Shown here in pieces: positions 1 through 8,203 of a DNA stretch of 64,000 nt. The stretch is from the NCBI RefSeq assembly GCF_024397855.1, contig NZ_CP073343.1, forward strand, positions 1,364,001-1,428,000, written 5' to 3'. This stretch comes from Marinomonas rhizomae (GTDB lineage: Bacteria; Pseudomonadota; Gammaproteobacteria; Pseudomonadales; Marinomonadaceae). A program made the translations under genes and the position numbers. Each line of letters begins with the position of its first letter. Position 1 is the first letter of the stretch. The notes beneath the pieces were generated by a model that was not told where the DNA came from, did no database searches, and saw only the letters and a program-made list of their open reading frames with translations.

Positions 1-33
1 TTGGCAATTGAGCGCTCATGAGAGGAATATAAA

Positions 34-348
34 GTGACAGATAAACGGGAAGAGCAAGGTGTTTCTAAAAATCTGGAGTGGAGTCTTTATATGATAAAGA
101 CTCGCTTAAATACCCTTTATACTGGCATTAGTACCGATGTAGATAGACGTTTCAAAGAACATTCTGGTGCCAACAAGCGAGGCGCTCGTTATCTGAAAGG
201 CAAAGGGCCACTTGAATTAGTGTGGCAACAAGCTGTCGGTTCAAAGAGTGACGCATTAGTACTGGAGCATAAAGTGAAAAAATTAAATCGGCGTCAAAAA
301 CTAAGTCTAATAGAAGGCGGGTTAGATCTTACGTCACTTAGCCATTGA
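34..348 (+). CDS. GIY-YIG nuclease-superfamily protein (YhbQ/UPF0213-like)
   Basis: A 104-residue single-domain protein. The N-terminal part holds SLYMIKTRLNTLYTGI followed by DVDRRFKEH, the spacing of the GIY-YIG nuclease core (tyrosine pair, then Arg in the following helix), and the size matches the YhbQ/UPF0213 family of about 100 residues. Start is a GTG at 34 preceded by AGAGGA at 21-26. The family is related to UvrC and homing nucleases, but cellular roles of these short members are poorly defined, so a DNA-nicking function is inference. It stands alone, with the VOC gene downstream in the same direction. Confidence 0.8.
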   Translation: MTDKREEQGVSKNLEWSLYMIKTRLNTLYTGISTDVDRRFKEHSGANKRGARYLKGKGPLELVWQQAVGSKSDALVLEHKVKKLNRRQKLSLIEGGLDLTSLSH

Positions 349-456
349 GTGCGAAAAAAGCGAGTCTATCAGGCACAATATAAGCTTGTCTTTCCGGTCG
401 ATCATTCGTAGCATGTCGTATATTCTGTGACGGCTTGCACTAGGAGGCAAGGAGCT

Positions 457-858
457 ATGATAAGTCATTTTGATCACATCGTTTTGACGGTAGCAAATAT
501 AGACAAGGCCGTGTCTTTTTACGAAACCGTGCTAAAAATGGAGCCTGTTACTTTTGCTAACGGACGCAAAGCAATGCGCTTTGGCGAGCAAAAGATCAAT
601 CTTCAATTGCTGGGTCAAGAGCTTCGTAATCATGCTATGGAAGGGGCTGGCGATTTATGCCTGATTACCGACTGGAACATGGATGAAGTGATTGATCACT
701 TGAAAGGTTGCAAGGTGACTATCCTAGAAGGCCCTGTTACCAAATCTGGAGCACTGGGGCCTATCCAATCTGTCTATTTCAATGATCCTGATAATAATCT
801 CATTGAAGTCAGTGTCTACGAAGAGCCGCTTTCTAACGACGAGCAAGAAGCTGAGTAA
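457..858 (+). CDS. VOC-superfamily (glyoxalase/dioxygenase fold) protein
   Basis: A 133-residue protein with the vicinal-oxygen-chelate layout: ISHFDHIVLTVANIDKAVSFYE at the N-terminus (first beta strand with metal-ligand His) and SVYFNDPDNNLIEVSVYE near the C-terminus (acidic metal ligand). A GTG at 427 would extend the frame, but the ATG at 457 has AGGAGG and AAGGAG just upstream and matches the usual VOC N-terminus. Members act on small molecules as isomerases, dioxygenases or drug-binding proteins; the substrate is not readable from sequence. Its last 26 bases overlap the 3' end of the convergent recQ-like gene. Confidence 0.85.
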   Translation: MISHFDHIVLTVANIDKAVSFYETVLKMEPVTFANGRKAMRFGEQKINLQLLGQELRNHAMEGAGDLCLITDWNMDEVIDHLKGCKVTILEGPVTKSGALGPIQSVYFNDPDNNLIEVSVYEEPLSNDEQEAE

Positions 859-2815
859 CGCCTTCCAGTATTGATTCATAACTTCGTTCTTCAAACTTAC
901 CAAAACTGCTAAGTTGTCGGGCTTTGATTTTTGTGAAAATAGGTTGTGTTAAACCTGTTAAAAAGCGTGTTATCAATACGGCTGTGATTTGTGTTGCTGG
1001 GCTTTTACTTCCAACATGTTGAGAAAATTCTCGAACGTATTCAGCTAAACTACCCAGCCATTCTACGTCGTTATTTATGCTTGTTTGTTGCGATAATTCG
1101 AGAATGTTTCCGCGACAAACTGAGCAATGCCCGCAGCGCTCAGGTGCGTTTTGATCACCAAAATAGCGCGCTAAGTTATGATTCAAACAACGATCCAATT
1201 GAAAAAAACGAATCATGGTCGCAATTCGTTCAATCTCAGCGTTTTGTTTTTCTTCCACATACTCATGCAATTGGCTGGCTAATGTCTGGTGATGAAAGTG
1301 TTCTGTATGGACTTGGTAGACTTCGGTTAATCCTTTACTTTCAAGTGTCAGAACATTGTGGTCCGCTGCGAATTCCAAGACTTGTAGCACGTCTCCCCGA
1401 GATAACCCTGCTTCATTAAACAGTTTGTCAAAATCAGGTGTGCCCCAGATTTTTTTATACTGGATGCTTTTTAGCAGTGCTTGATAGGCGGCTTGCCATT
1501 CAGCTGGAATCTGGCTAGCAAAAGCGACTCTATCGCCTTCCCATTTTATTTTTACATCCGCGTAAAAACTGTATTTTGGCGTGATGGCGTCCAATAATTC
1601 AAGCTGTACCAATAACGTTTTTAACGGCAATGAGCGAATGTTTGTATGGTTAGATAATCCGTATAACTGTGTTTCCCATTCGTCTGCAACGGTTTCCTCA
1701 GTAATAGTGCGAAGTAAATTATTTATGTTCTGAGGTTCTGGTGTATCTCCGTAAACAAAGTTTTCTAAGGTACTTAAGCCTTCTAAGTTAGCAAGTAAGA
1801 CGCATCGGCTTGGTTGGTTGTCACGCCCCGCACGGCCAATTTCTTGGCTGTAGTTTTCAATGGATTTAGGAAGATCAAAGTGCACGACTAAACGAATATC
1901 GGACTTGTCGATGCCCATGCCAAACGCAATGGTCGCAACGATAATACGTGTCTTGCTAACCGTGGCTTTGTCATTCATGAAACGGGCTTGGATAGCGCTG
2001 CGGACATCACTACTCAATCCAGCATGATAAGCTTCAGCAGAATAACCATCGGCTTGTAAAGCACGAGCGACATCTTCGGCTGTTTTCTGCTGAGTCACAT
2101 AAACAATACTCGCGCCTTGGGTTTCGTTGAGTATGTTTTTTAAGGCGTTTAGTTTTTGATGGCTTTGAACGGGTATAAGATCAATGTCTAAATTGTGTCG
2201 ATAAAAGCCAGTTTGCACAATATGTTCAGGATAAATTGCAAACTTCTGTGCCATGTCTCGCTGAACTCGACGTGTTGCCGTGGCGGTTAACAGTAAGACT
2301 AATGGGATGGCCAGTTCTTGTTGGTAAGAGGGCAGTTTTAGATAATCAGGCCTGAAATTATGGCCCCATTCGGAAATACAATGTGCCTCGTCTACGACTA
2401 ACATGGAAATGGGAACACGCTTGATAAAACGACGAAAACGTTCATTTTTAAAGCGTTCTACCGAGATCATTAAAATCTTGATAGCGCCACTTTGCACGCC
2501 AGACATAACCGCTTGGCTTTCGTCCTTGCTCTGGCTGGAATCTAAACACGCGGCAGGAATGCCTTTTTCGGTTAAAAAGGCTAGTTGGTCATGCATTAAG
2601 GCAATCAACGGTGAGATGACTAGTGTCAAATTGGGCAGCTGAGTGGCGGTAAATTGGTAACACAATGATTTACCAGAACCTGTTGGAAAAACCGCAAGAG
2701 AAGAGTGACCTCGAAGGAGTTGTTCAATGGTTTGTTTTTGACCTTCACGGAATTCGTTGAAATCGAACAAAGAATGTAGCGAGTGTTCTATTGGTGCTAT
2801 ATTTGAAGGTGTCAT
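833..2815 (-). CDS. RecQ-family ATP-dependent DNA helicase
   Basis: A superfamily-2 3'-5' DNA helicase of about 660 residues. Visible are Walker A FPTGSGKS near the N-terminus, the DEAH box VVDEAHCISEWGHNFRPDY, the motif V/VI region VVHFDLPKSIENYSQEIGRAGRD, and a zinc-binding RQC-type Cys cluster (one Cys in DRCLNH plus CGHCSVC). The C-terminal tail is not an obvious HRDC domain, so this may be the longer RecQ subfamily rather than the E. coli orthologue. The ATG at 2815 overlaps the upstream srkA stop as ATGA, implying translational coupling; an in-frame ATG at 2833 is possible. Role is inferred as recombination and fork repair. Confidence 0.88.
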   Translation of the reverse strand: MTPSNIAPIEHSLHSLFDFNEFREGQKQTIEQLLRGHSSLAVFPTGSGKSLCYQFTATQLPNLTLVISPLIALMHDQLAFLTEKGIPAACLDSSQSKDESQAVMSGVQSGAIKILMISVERFKNERFRRFIKRVPISMLVVDEAHCISEWGHNFRPDYLKLPSYQQELAIPLVLLLTATATRRVQRDMAQKFAIYPEHIVQTGFYRHNLDIDLIPVQSHQKLNALKNILNETQGASIVYVTQQKTAEDVARALQADGYSAEAYHAGLSSDVRSAIQARFMNDKATVSKTRIIVATIAFGMGIDKSDIRLVVHFDLPKSIENYSQEIGRAGRDNQPSRCVLLANLEGLSTLENFVYGDTPEPQNINNLLRTITEETVADEWETQLYGLSNHTNIRSLPLKTLLVQLELLDAITPKYSFYADVKIKWEGDRVAFASQIPAEWQAAYQALLKSIQYKKIWGTPDFDKLFNEAGLSRGDVLQVLEFAADHNVLTLESKGLTEVYQVHTEHFHHQTLASQLHEYVEEKQNAEIERIATMIRFFQLDRCLNHNLARYFGDQNAPERCGHCSVCRGNILELSQQTSINNDVEWLGSLAEYVREFSQHVGSKSPATQITAVLITRFLTGLTQPIFTKIKARQLSSFGKFEERSYESILEGVTQLLARR

Positions 2816-3819
2816 CGTGAAATTTGTCCCCATTCTAATTCGCAGTTCTTTAATTCGTTTAGGTGATTCATCCAGTAATCTTCACTGCCAAACCAAGCAA
2901 AGGCTTTAGTGAAAGCGGGATCATGCCAACGGCTTTGCAGCCACGCAGCGTAATTAATAACTCGCACGCATTTGAATACATCGACCAAATCCAATTCGCG
3001 CGTTTCAAAAGGCAAATAGGTTTCATAGCCTTCAATTATTTCACTTAACTGTTGTCTGGGGTTTTCAGTTTGTGTGATATGTAACCACAAATCTTGAACG
3101 GCAACGCCATTCTGACAGTCATCAAAATCTAATAGGTGGAATTGTCCATCTTGCAGCATTAAGTTACTGCGATGGCAGTCGCCGTGTATTGGGCGCAGCT
3201 GAGAAGGCCAATAGCGCTTTATGCTGGCCTCGCACTTTTCTCTTAGTGTTGTGATTTGCTTTTGATAAATAGGCTTGAGTTTTTCGGGTAGCTGTAATGC
3301 TTTGGCAAGTTCCGCTTGTCCAAATAAAGTACGACCGGTCAAAATTTGATTCGCAGCATCGTCCATTTGCGATAATGGGGAGACACTGATGCGATCTTTA
3401 AAAGCGTCTGTTTGCAGACTTTGGTGTAGACGGCCAATAAGTTCGCCAATTTGATAAAGCTGATCTAGATTGTCTGCTTCTGGATGCTGTCCAACCAATC
3501 TTGGAGACAAGCAAAAATACATGCCTTTGTGGCTAAGTAAACTCTCTCCATTAAATTCTAACGGCGCCACAACTGGAACGCCTGCGGCTTTGAGCTTTAA
3601 TAGTGTTTGGTGCTCTTCTCTAATCTGCGCTTCGTTCCAGCGTTCAGGGCGGTAAAACTTTGCTATAACAGGTGAGGCGTCTTCGATACCAATTTGATAA
3701 ACCCTATTCTCATAACTGTTTAACGGGTAAATGCGAGAGTCGCTCCATAAGCCAGTGGACTCTACCGCATCTAAAATGACATCAGGAATAAGGGACGAAA
3801 AGGCGTGAGTAGCCGTCAT
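2812..3819 (-). CDS. srkA: Stress response kinase A (YihE-type Ser/Thr kinase)
   Basis: A 335-residue aminoglycoside-phosphotransferase-fold protein kinase. LNSYENRVYQ and VIAKFYRPERWNEAQIREEH near the N-terminus carry the nucleotide-binding lysine; IHGDCHRSNLML is the catalytic loop and LLDFDDC the metal-binding motif. Length and motifs match E. coli SrkA (328 residues), which acts in stress survival. The open frame runs 63 codons further upstream to 4008, but that extension overlaps the neighbouring response regulator and has no family counterpart, so the ATG at 3819 is chosen. The downstream gene here is recQ-like, coupled by an ATGA overlap, not dsbA as in enterics. Confidence 0.9.
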   Translation of the reverse strand: MTATHAFSSLIPDVILDAVESTGLWSDSRIYPLNSYENRVYQIGIEDASPVIAKFYRPERWNEAQIREEHQTLLKLKAAGVPVVAPLEFNGESLLSHKGMYFCLSPRLVGQHPEADNLDQLYQIGELIGRLHQSLQTDAFKDRISVSPLSQMDDAANQILTGRTLFGQAELAKALQLPEKLKPIYQKQITTLREKCEASIKRYWPSQLRPIHGDCHRSNLMLQDGQFHLLDFDDCQNGVAVQDLWLHITQTENPRQQLSEIIEGYETYLPFETRELDLVDVFKCVRVINYAAWLQSRWHDPAFTKAFAWFGSEDYWMNHLNELKNCELEWGQISR

Positions 3820-3911
3820 AAGGGATGCTCTGATCGTAAATAATATAAATAGGGCGTGTCTGTTAATAGCACCAACACAAATATGCGGGTGACGATAACG
3901 GTGTGAGGGGA

Positions 3912-5177
3912 TTATAGCAAGCCGAGGTGTTTTTTTAGTGTGTGTTTTTGAGCTTCGGTAAGAGGAGAGGCTTGCCCTGTTTTGATCAGATGGCTCCATT
4001 GATGCCAAGATTTAATGGCTTCACCTGTATGGTTACGAGCAAGGTGTTGTTTTATTTCTATGCGAAAAGAGTTAGATATTGCGGCTGGATTATCTTTACC
4101 AAAAGAGCGCAAGCGAATCAGTGTGCGTTTGAATTTATCGGCCAAACGGGAGCTTTCAGAGCCGCTGATCATTAAATTGGTTAGGCATGTCAGGTATTCA
4201 TAGTAGAACTCTGCCTTTTCATAGCTGGTTTTTTTAGTTAAACGAATGACTCTGGAATAGGCATTTTCAGCCGTTTCCCAATCTTGCAGTTGCATGCTAA
4301 TTTCTGCCAAGCGAATCACTCGGTCAGAGGAGCGTGGGGAAACCTTTAATGCGTTTATCATGGTTGCCTGAGCGTCTTCTAAGTTTCCTAACTCTTCATA
4401 GGCATCGCTCAGTAAATCATAGGCCGACATAAAGTGGCGGCTCGAATTAATGGTTTGTTCTAATTTGGCGGCAGCAGCCACCATAGCGCCAAGTTTAAAT
4501 TCACACAGTGCGATTCCAAAATGAGCCCAAGCAAGTTGTTTGTTTTGCTGGATCACAAGCATGTAATGTTTTTTAGCTTCTTTATAATGGCCTCGAGCAT
4601 AGAGAGACTCCCCAATAATTTTTAAACATTGGCTAGCAAAGTGAGGGTATTGCGCCATTATGTTTCTTGCTTGCGCTTCCATTGTTTCGAAATCATTTGC
4701 TTTTCGAGCGTTGTTAATGCTTTCAAAGATTTTTTTTTGTTTTTGGACTCGCTCGAATCGCCGGAAAAAGGCAGCTGGAGGAAACGGTTTAACTAAATAG
4801 CTATCAGGTTGAAACTCTAAGGCACTGACAACACTTTCGTAAGCTGTATCAGCAGTGATCATGATAAAAATGTTGGAGTAATCTTGAGAATAGTTTTTGC
4901 GTGAGGCTTCTAAAATTTGCTGACCATCGACACTACCACCAAGGTTGTAATCTGATAAAACGACATCATATTGCCTTTCAAGTATCCGTTTGAGAGCGGA
5001 TTGTCCAGATTGCTCCACATCAATATTGGAGTAGCCCAATGACGTCATTAACGATTTCAGCATTAGACGCATTTCACCAAGATCTTCAATGATCAAAACG
5101 CGTTTTTTAGACATGTCCATAAGGCCATGTTGGATATCTGTTTTACTTTCAACGCCAAGGGCGATTACATCTGTCAA
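3912..5177 (-). CDS. Response regulator: receiver domain plus TPR repeats (paralogue 1)
   Basis: A 421-residue two-part protein. The N-terminal receiver shows KKRVLIIEDLGEMRLML (acidic pocket), VVLSDYNLGG (phosphoacceptor Asp), MITADTAYESVV and YLVKPFPP (conserved Lys). The remainder is alpha-helical with tetratricopeptide-type repeats (for example YKEAKKHYMLVIQQNKQLAWAH-like units), suggesting a protein-protein output rather than DNA binding. The start is set at TTG 5177 because codons TTG ACA GAT GTA ATC GCC are conserved with the neighbouring paralogue, which starts there; a TTG at 5207 or an ATG about 20 codons downstream are alternatives. It is a tandem duplicate of the gene at 5524-6792, with no histidine kinase adjacent. 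Confidence 0.85.
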   Translation of the reverse strand: MTDVIALGVESKTDIQHGLMDMSKKRVLIIEDLGEMRLMLKSLMTSLGYSNIDVEQSGQSALKRILERQYDVVLSDYNLGGSVDGQQILEASRKNYSQDYSNIFIMITADTAYESVVSALEFQPDSYLVKPFPPAAFFRRFERVQKQKKIFESINNARKANDFETMEAQARNIMAQYPHFASQCLKIIGESLYARGHYKEAKKHYMLVIQQNKQLAWAHFGIALCEFKLGAMVAAAAKLEQTINSSRHFMSAYDLLSDAYEELGNLEDAQATMINALKVSPRSSDRVIRLAEISMQLQDWETAENAYSRVIRLTKKTSYEKAEFYYEYLTCLTNLMISGSESSRLADKFKRTLIRLRSFGKDNPAAISNSFRIEIKQHLARNHTGEAIKSWHQWSHLIKTGQASPLTEAQKHTLKKHLGLL

Positions 5178-5207
5178 AGGTTCAATCCGAGTAGTGATTC
5201 GTTTCAA

Positions 5208-5523
5208 TATATTTAGAGATTCATTTATATCATTTGCAACGCGAAAAAACTCATCGTGAAGGTTGTTTAATGTAAAAAAACACCTAAAAAAATGATTTTT
5301 TTATTGTATAGCAAAGAGTTATTTGGCTTCTATTTTTGTTACAGAGTGTAAGTTTAAGTTGTTTCACTTTAAATATATGTTGTTAATGATACTGCTTTAC
5401 TTTATGCGCTTTCGTAAAGATAGAAAAACAGTGATTAGTAAGCGAATTAGCAATGTGTTGTTGAAAATGATTGTCAAGCTGACTAAGAGAGTAAACTCGA
5501 AGGGAGTTTAGCTGGTAAAAAAG
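5208..5523. other. Spacer between the tandem receiver-TPR genes
   Basis: This AT-rich stretch of about 316 bases has no credible gene; a 62-codon frame on the plus strand lacks a ribosome site and has biased composition. It holds the upstream region of paralogue 1 and a short imperfect hairpin (5493-5509, AAACTC/GAGTTT) just past the stop of paralogue 2 that lacks a T-run. Confidence 0.6.
5223..5236 (-). promoter_or_regulatory. Conserved promoter-like box upstream of paralogue 1
   Basis: On the minus strand this reads CAAATGATATAAAT. The identical 14-mer occurs upstream of the second paralogue (6837-6850), at a similar distance from the TTG start. TATAAAT resembles a -10 hexamer. That it is a promoter is inference from conservation between the two copies. 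Confidence 0.4.
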
Positions 5524-6792
5524 TTATAACAATCCAAGGCGTTTTTTTAGGGTAGTTTGTTGAGCGTCAGTGAGCTGTGATGCTTGCCCTAACTCTATTA
5601 ATCGATTCCATTGCTTCCAAGATTTAATGGCCTCGCCAACATGATCACGATCAAGATGTTGCTGGATTTCTATGCGAAATGAGTTTGATACAACCGCGGG
5701 GTTTGTCTTGTTGAAATTGCGAAGTCTAACAAGAGTGCGCTTGAATTTGTCGGCCAGCTGTTTTGAATTATCCGAGTCATTTGCCATCATGTTGGTCAGG
5801 CATTTTAGATACTCATAATAGTGCTCAACTTTTTCAGAATTGCTCTCTCTAGTTAATCTAATTAATCGTCCAAAAGACTGTTCAGCATTGGGCCAATCAT
5901 TTAATTGTGCGCTTATCTGAGCGAGTCGTAGTATTCTATCTGAAGAGCGTGGTGATACTTCTAAAACACTTGTCATCACGGCTTGTGCTGCCTCAAGATT
6001 TTTTAAATGTACAAGAGCATCCGCTAGGAGGTCATAAGCAGATAAAAAATGACGGCTAAGACTGATTGTTTCTTCTAGTTTTTTGACAGCGGAAATGACA
6101 GTCCTAAGTTTCAACTCACACAAGGCTATTCCATAATACGCCCATGCAAGATTCTTATTCTTATGAATAATTAACATGTAGTGTTTTTTAGCTTCTTTAT
6201 AAAAACCGCGAGCATAGAGTGACTCTCCAATTATCTTAAGACACTGGTTAACAAATTGAGGGTGTTGAGACATGACTTCTTTAGCGAGTACTTCCATCTT
6301 CTCAAATTCATTATTCTTACGAGCAAGGTTAATACTCGCGAAGATTTTTTTTTGTTTCTTAACTCGTTCAAATCGACGAAAAAAAGCAGCTGGAGGGAAG
6401 GGCTTTACAAGGTAGCTGTCCGGCTGATATTCCAGAACAGTGACAACACTTTCATAAGCTGTATCTGCGGTGATCATTATAAAAATATTGGATTGATCTT
6501 GAGAGTTGTTCTTGCGAGACGTTTCTAAAATTTGTTGACCGTTTACACTGCCACCAAGGTTGTAATCTGAGAGAATAATATCATAGGATACTTCTAGTAC
6601 TCGTTTGATCGCAGCCTGCCCAGACGGCTCAACATCGATATTCGAATATCCTAAAGAAACCATAAAAGACTTAAGCATGATGCGCATTTCACCAAGATCT
6701 TCGATAATCAATACGCGTTTCTTTGATCGATCGGTCACTTTTTTAGGTACATCGGTCGTATTTTCAATGCCAAGGGCGATTACATCTGTCAA
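5524..6792 (-). CDS. Response regulator: receiver domain plus TPR repeats (paralogue 2)
   Basis: A 422-residue homologue of the adjacent gene, clearly a tandem duplication: receiver motifs KKRVLIIEDLGEMRIML, IILSDYNLGG (phosphoacceptor Asp) and YLVKPFPPAAFFRRFERV are nearly identical, while the TPR half has drifted more. The start is a TTG at 6792 (TTG ACA GAT GTA), with AGG 7 bases upstream; no ATG lies in the region before the receiver core. The rare start codon in both copies hints at low expression. Partner kinases and output are unknown; signalling through protein contacts of the TPR half is inferred. Confidence 0.85.
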   Translation of the reverse strand: MTDVIALGIENTTDVPKKVTDRSKKRVLIIEDLGEMRIMLKSFMVSLGYSNIDVEPSGQAAIKRVLEVSYDIILSDYNLGGSVNGQQILETSRKNNSQDQSNIFIMITADTAYESVVTVLEYQPDSYLVKPFPPAAFFRRFERVKKQKKIFASINLARKNNEFEKMEVLAKEVMSQHPQFVNQCLKIIGESLYARGFYKEAKKHYMLIIHKNKNLAWAYYGIALCELKLRTVISAVKKLEETISLSRHFLSAYDLLADALVHLKNLEAAQAVMTSVLEVSPRSSDRILRLAQISAQLNDWPNAEQSFGRLIRLTRESNSEKVEHYYEYLKCLTNMMANDSDNSKQLADKFKRTLVRLRNFNKTNPAVVSNSFRIEIQQHLDRDHVGEAIKSWKQWNRLIELGQASQLTDAQQTTLKKRLGLL

Positions 6793-6836
6793 AGCGATAC
6801 CTGACTTTAATAAGTGTTTATAAAATTTAATTTCTA

Positions 6837-6850
6837 ATTTATATCATTTG
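6837..6850 (-). promoter_or_regulatory. Conserved promoter-like box upstream of paralogue 2
   Basis: Minus-strand CAAATGATATAAAT, identical to the box at 5223-5236 upstream of the other receiver-TPR gene, in otherwise diverged AT-rich DNA. Likely a shared promoter element carried along in the duplication; the functional reading is inference. Confidence 0.4.
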
Positions 6851-7080
6851 AGAAATTAAAAACTTATTGGAATCGTTATTTAAAGTTATCATCTGTAAGT
6901 GATAGTTTTTTTTCTCTTTTATATCAGTGGTTTTTTGGAAATTAATATTTGTTACAGAATGTTAATTAATCATCGTTTTTACATATCGAAAGGGCTTCAA
7001 TAAGTATGATTATGTTATTTAGAAATAGGCGAATAGTGTATTTCTTGGTGTGAAGTGTTTCTAAAAAAATAAGACAGTGT

Positions 7081-7115
7081 AGGTGTAAAAAATCGAAGAG
7101 AGACTTTTTACACCT
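7081..7115 (-). terminator. Terminator-like inverted repeat after the dioxygenase gene
   Basis: AGGTGTAAAAA (7081-7091) pairs perfectly with TTTTTACACCT (7105-7115) around a 13-base loop. It lies about 90 bases past the stop of the minus-strand dioxygenase gene. A U-tract is only within the stem, so it may be a terminator or an mRNA-stabilising hairpin. Confidence 0.5.
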
Positions 7116-7203
7116 TAACGTTTTAAGACAGGCCTAGCTTGAGTTTCAATGTGAGCTCTTGGTCGTGTGTCATTGATGAGGCTTTTACGAACGAATGTTA
7201 TTT

Positions 7204-7854
7204 CTAATGTAGTAAATTCGCTGTGAGCACAAATATGTCCATGTATCCTTGGTCATCATTAGTGGGTGTAATTGGTTGAGCGCTGTGGAAAAACTTACGA
7301 TCGTTTAGAACGACAAATTCACCTTTATCAAAGTCATGACTCATTAGAGCAGGGCTATTTTTGTCTAAGTGAATATTAATATTCCCCCCTTCGATATTAT
7401 GACGCTGCATTACGTATATTCCGATGCGATCAAAACCGTCTTGATGTACACCTTCAGGTGCAACTTCTGCACTTTTATGGTCTGCAAAAATGCGCAGCTG
7501 GTGCACCTCGATTGTTGTGCCATCTGCCACACTGGCCATGTTTTGGAAATGCTCAAACAATTCAATAAAGGCAGGATCTAACACTATGTGGTCATCAACT
7601 TCTTCATAGTGTCGGACGACATTGCCTTGAAAATGGTTGATGTTTTCATCTTGTACGAAGTCCTTGGAAGGTAGGCGGTTTAGTTTTCCTTGCTCAAAGG
7701 TAAAGCGAGAATAGCGACGTAAGCGGAATTCGCCATCCGCGTAAGGGTTGGCAGGTAAATGATCAAAAGAAGGGGCAAGGTGGTTCACACTATCTGGTGT
7801 TAGTTGCCCTAATTCCAGGTAAAAGGACTCTGTCTTAAACTTGTTAGTGATCAT
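7204..7854 (-). CDS. 2OG-Fe(II) dioxygenase family protein (PF10014-like)
   Basis: A 216-residue protein resembling the 2OG-Fe dioxygenase family that includes bacterial L-isoleucine dioxygenase. The facial triad is visible as EGVHQDGFDRIGIYVM (His and Asp) and RKFFHSAQPI (distal His), with a double-stranded beta-helix-like stretch between. The ATG at 7854 has GAGGAT at a good distance; a TTG at 7869 would extend it slightly. Members hydroxylate free amino acids or related small molecules; the substrate here is unknown. It is divergent from the chemoreceptor-like gene and apparently monocistronic. Confidence 0.75.
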   Translation of the reverse strand: MITNKFKTESFYLELGQLTPDSVNHLAPSFDHLPANPYADGEFRLRRYSRFTFEQGKLNRLPSKDFVQDENINHFQGNVVRHYEEVDDHIVLDPAFIELFEHFQNMASVADGTTIEVHQLRIFADHKSAEVAPEGVHQDGFDRIGIYVMQRHNIEGGNINIHLDKNSPALMSHDFDKGEFVVLNDRKFFHSAQPITPTNDDQGYMDIFVLTANLLH

Positions 7855-8203
7855 GATATTTATCCTCAATTCATACGTTGGCAGGTTGTGCGCAACGGCT
7901 TTCTTGTTTTTGTTGTGCTTCGTGAGCTCACTTTCTAGTGTAGTTGGATTGTCGGAGAATTTTTCTGCTTTTTATGTGTCTAAAAAACAAAAGTTAAGAT
8001 ATCTAATCTAGGTTTTTGTTTTTTTTTAGCATTGCCAATCTAATTTTTTGAAAACTTACTTCTGATGATCGCTCTTGGCCGATAGCAAGTATTGTTGTTT
8101 TTTTCTGTGAGACTTTAGTCTTATGCGCTTCGTTTTGTGTTGACCTTCTGCTTACATAACTTAACACTGGAAAAAAATAATAATTAAAAGGAAGGAAAAG
8201 GCG
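7855..8203. other. Divergent promoter region, no gene seen
   Basis: About 350 bases between two divergent start codons. It must carry promoters for both the dioxygenase and the chemotaxis-type transducer. I can point only to the ribosome site GGAAGGAAAAGGCG before 8204 and see no clear operator. Confidence 0.5.

Larger units (their letters stand above)
6793..7203. other. Intergenic region, no gene seen
   Basis: About 410 AT-rich bases between paralogue 2 and the dioxygenase gene. It contains the promoter-like box at 6837-6850 and the inverted repeat at 7081-7115. I see no coding sequence or RNA gene. Confidence 0.6.

Noticed and set aside
3820..4008. N-terminal extension of the srkA frame
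   Set aside because: The 63 extra codons overlap the response regulator gene and match nothing in the SrkA family.
5493..5509. Hairpin AAACTC/GAGTTT as terminator of paralogue 2
   Set aside because: Six-bp stem with no T-run; too weak to call.
5323..5511. 62-codon frame between the receiver-TPR genes
   Set aside because: No ribosome site, AT-rich random composition, opposite strand to neighbours.
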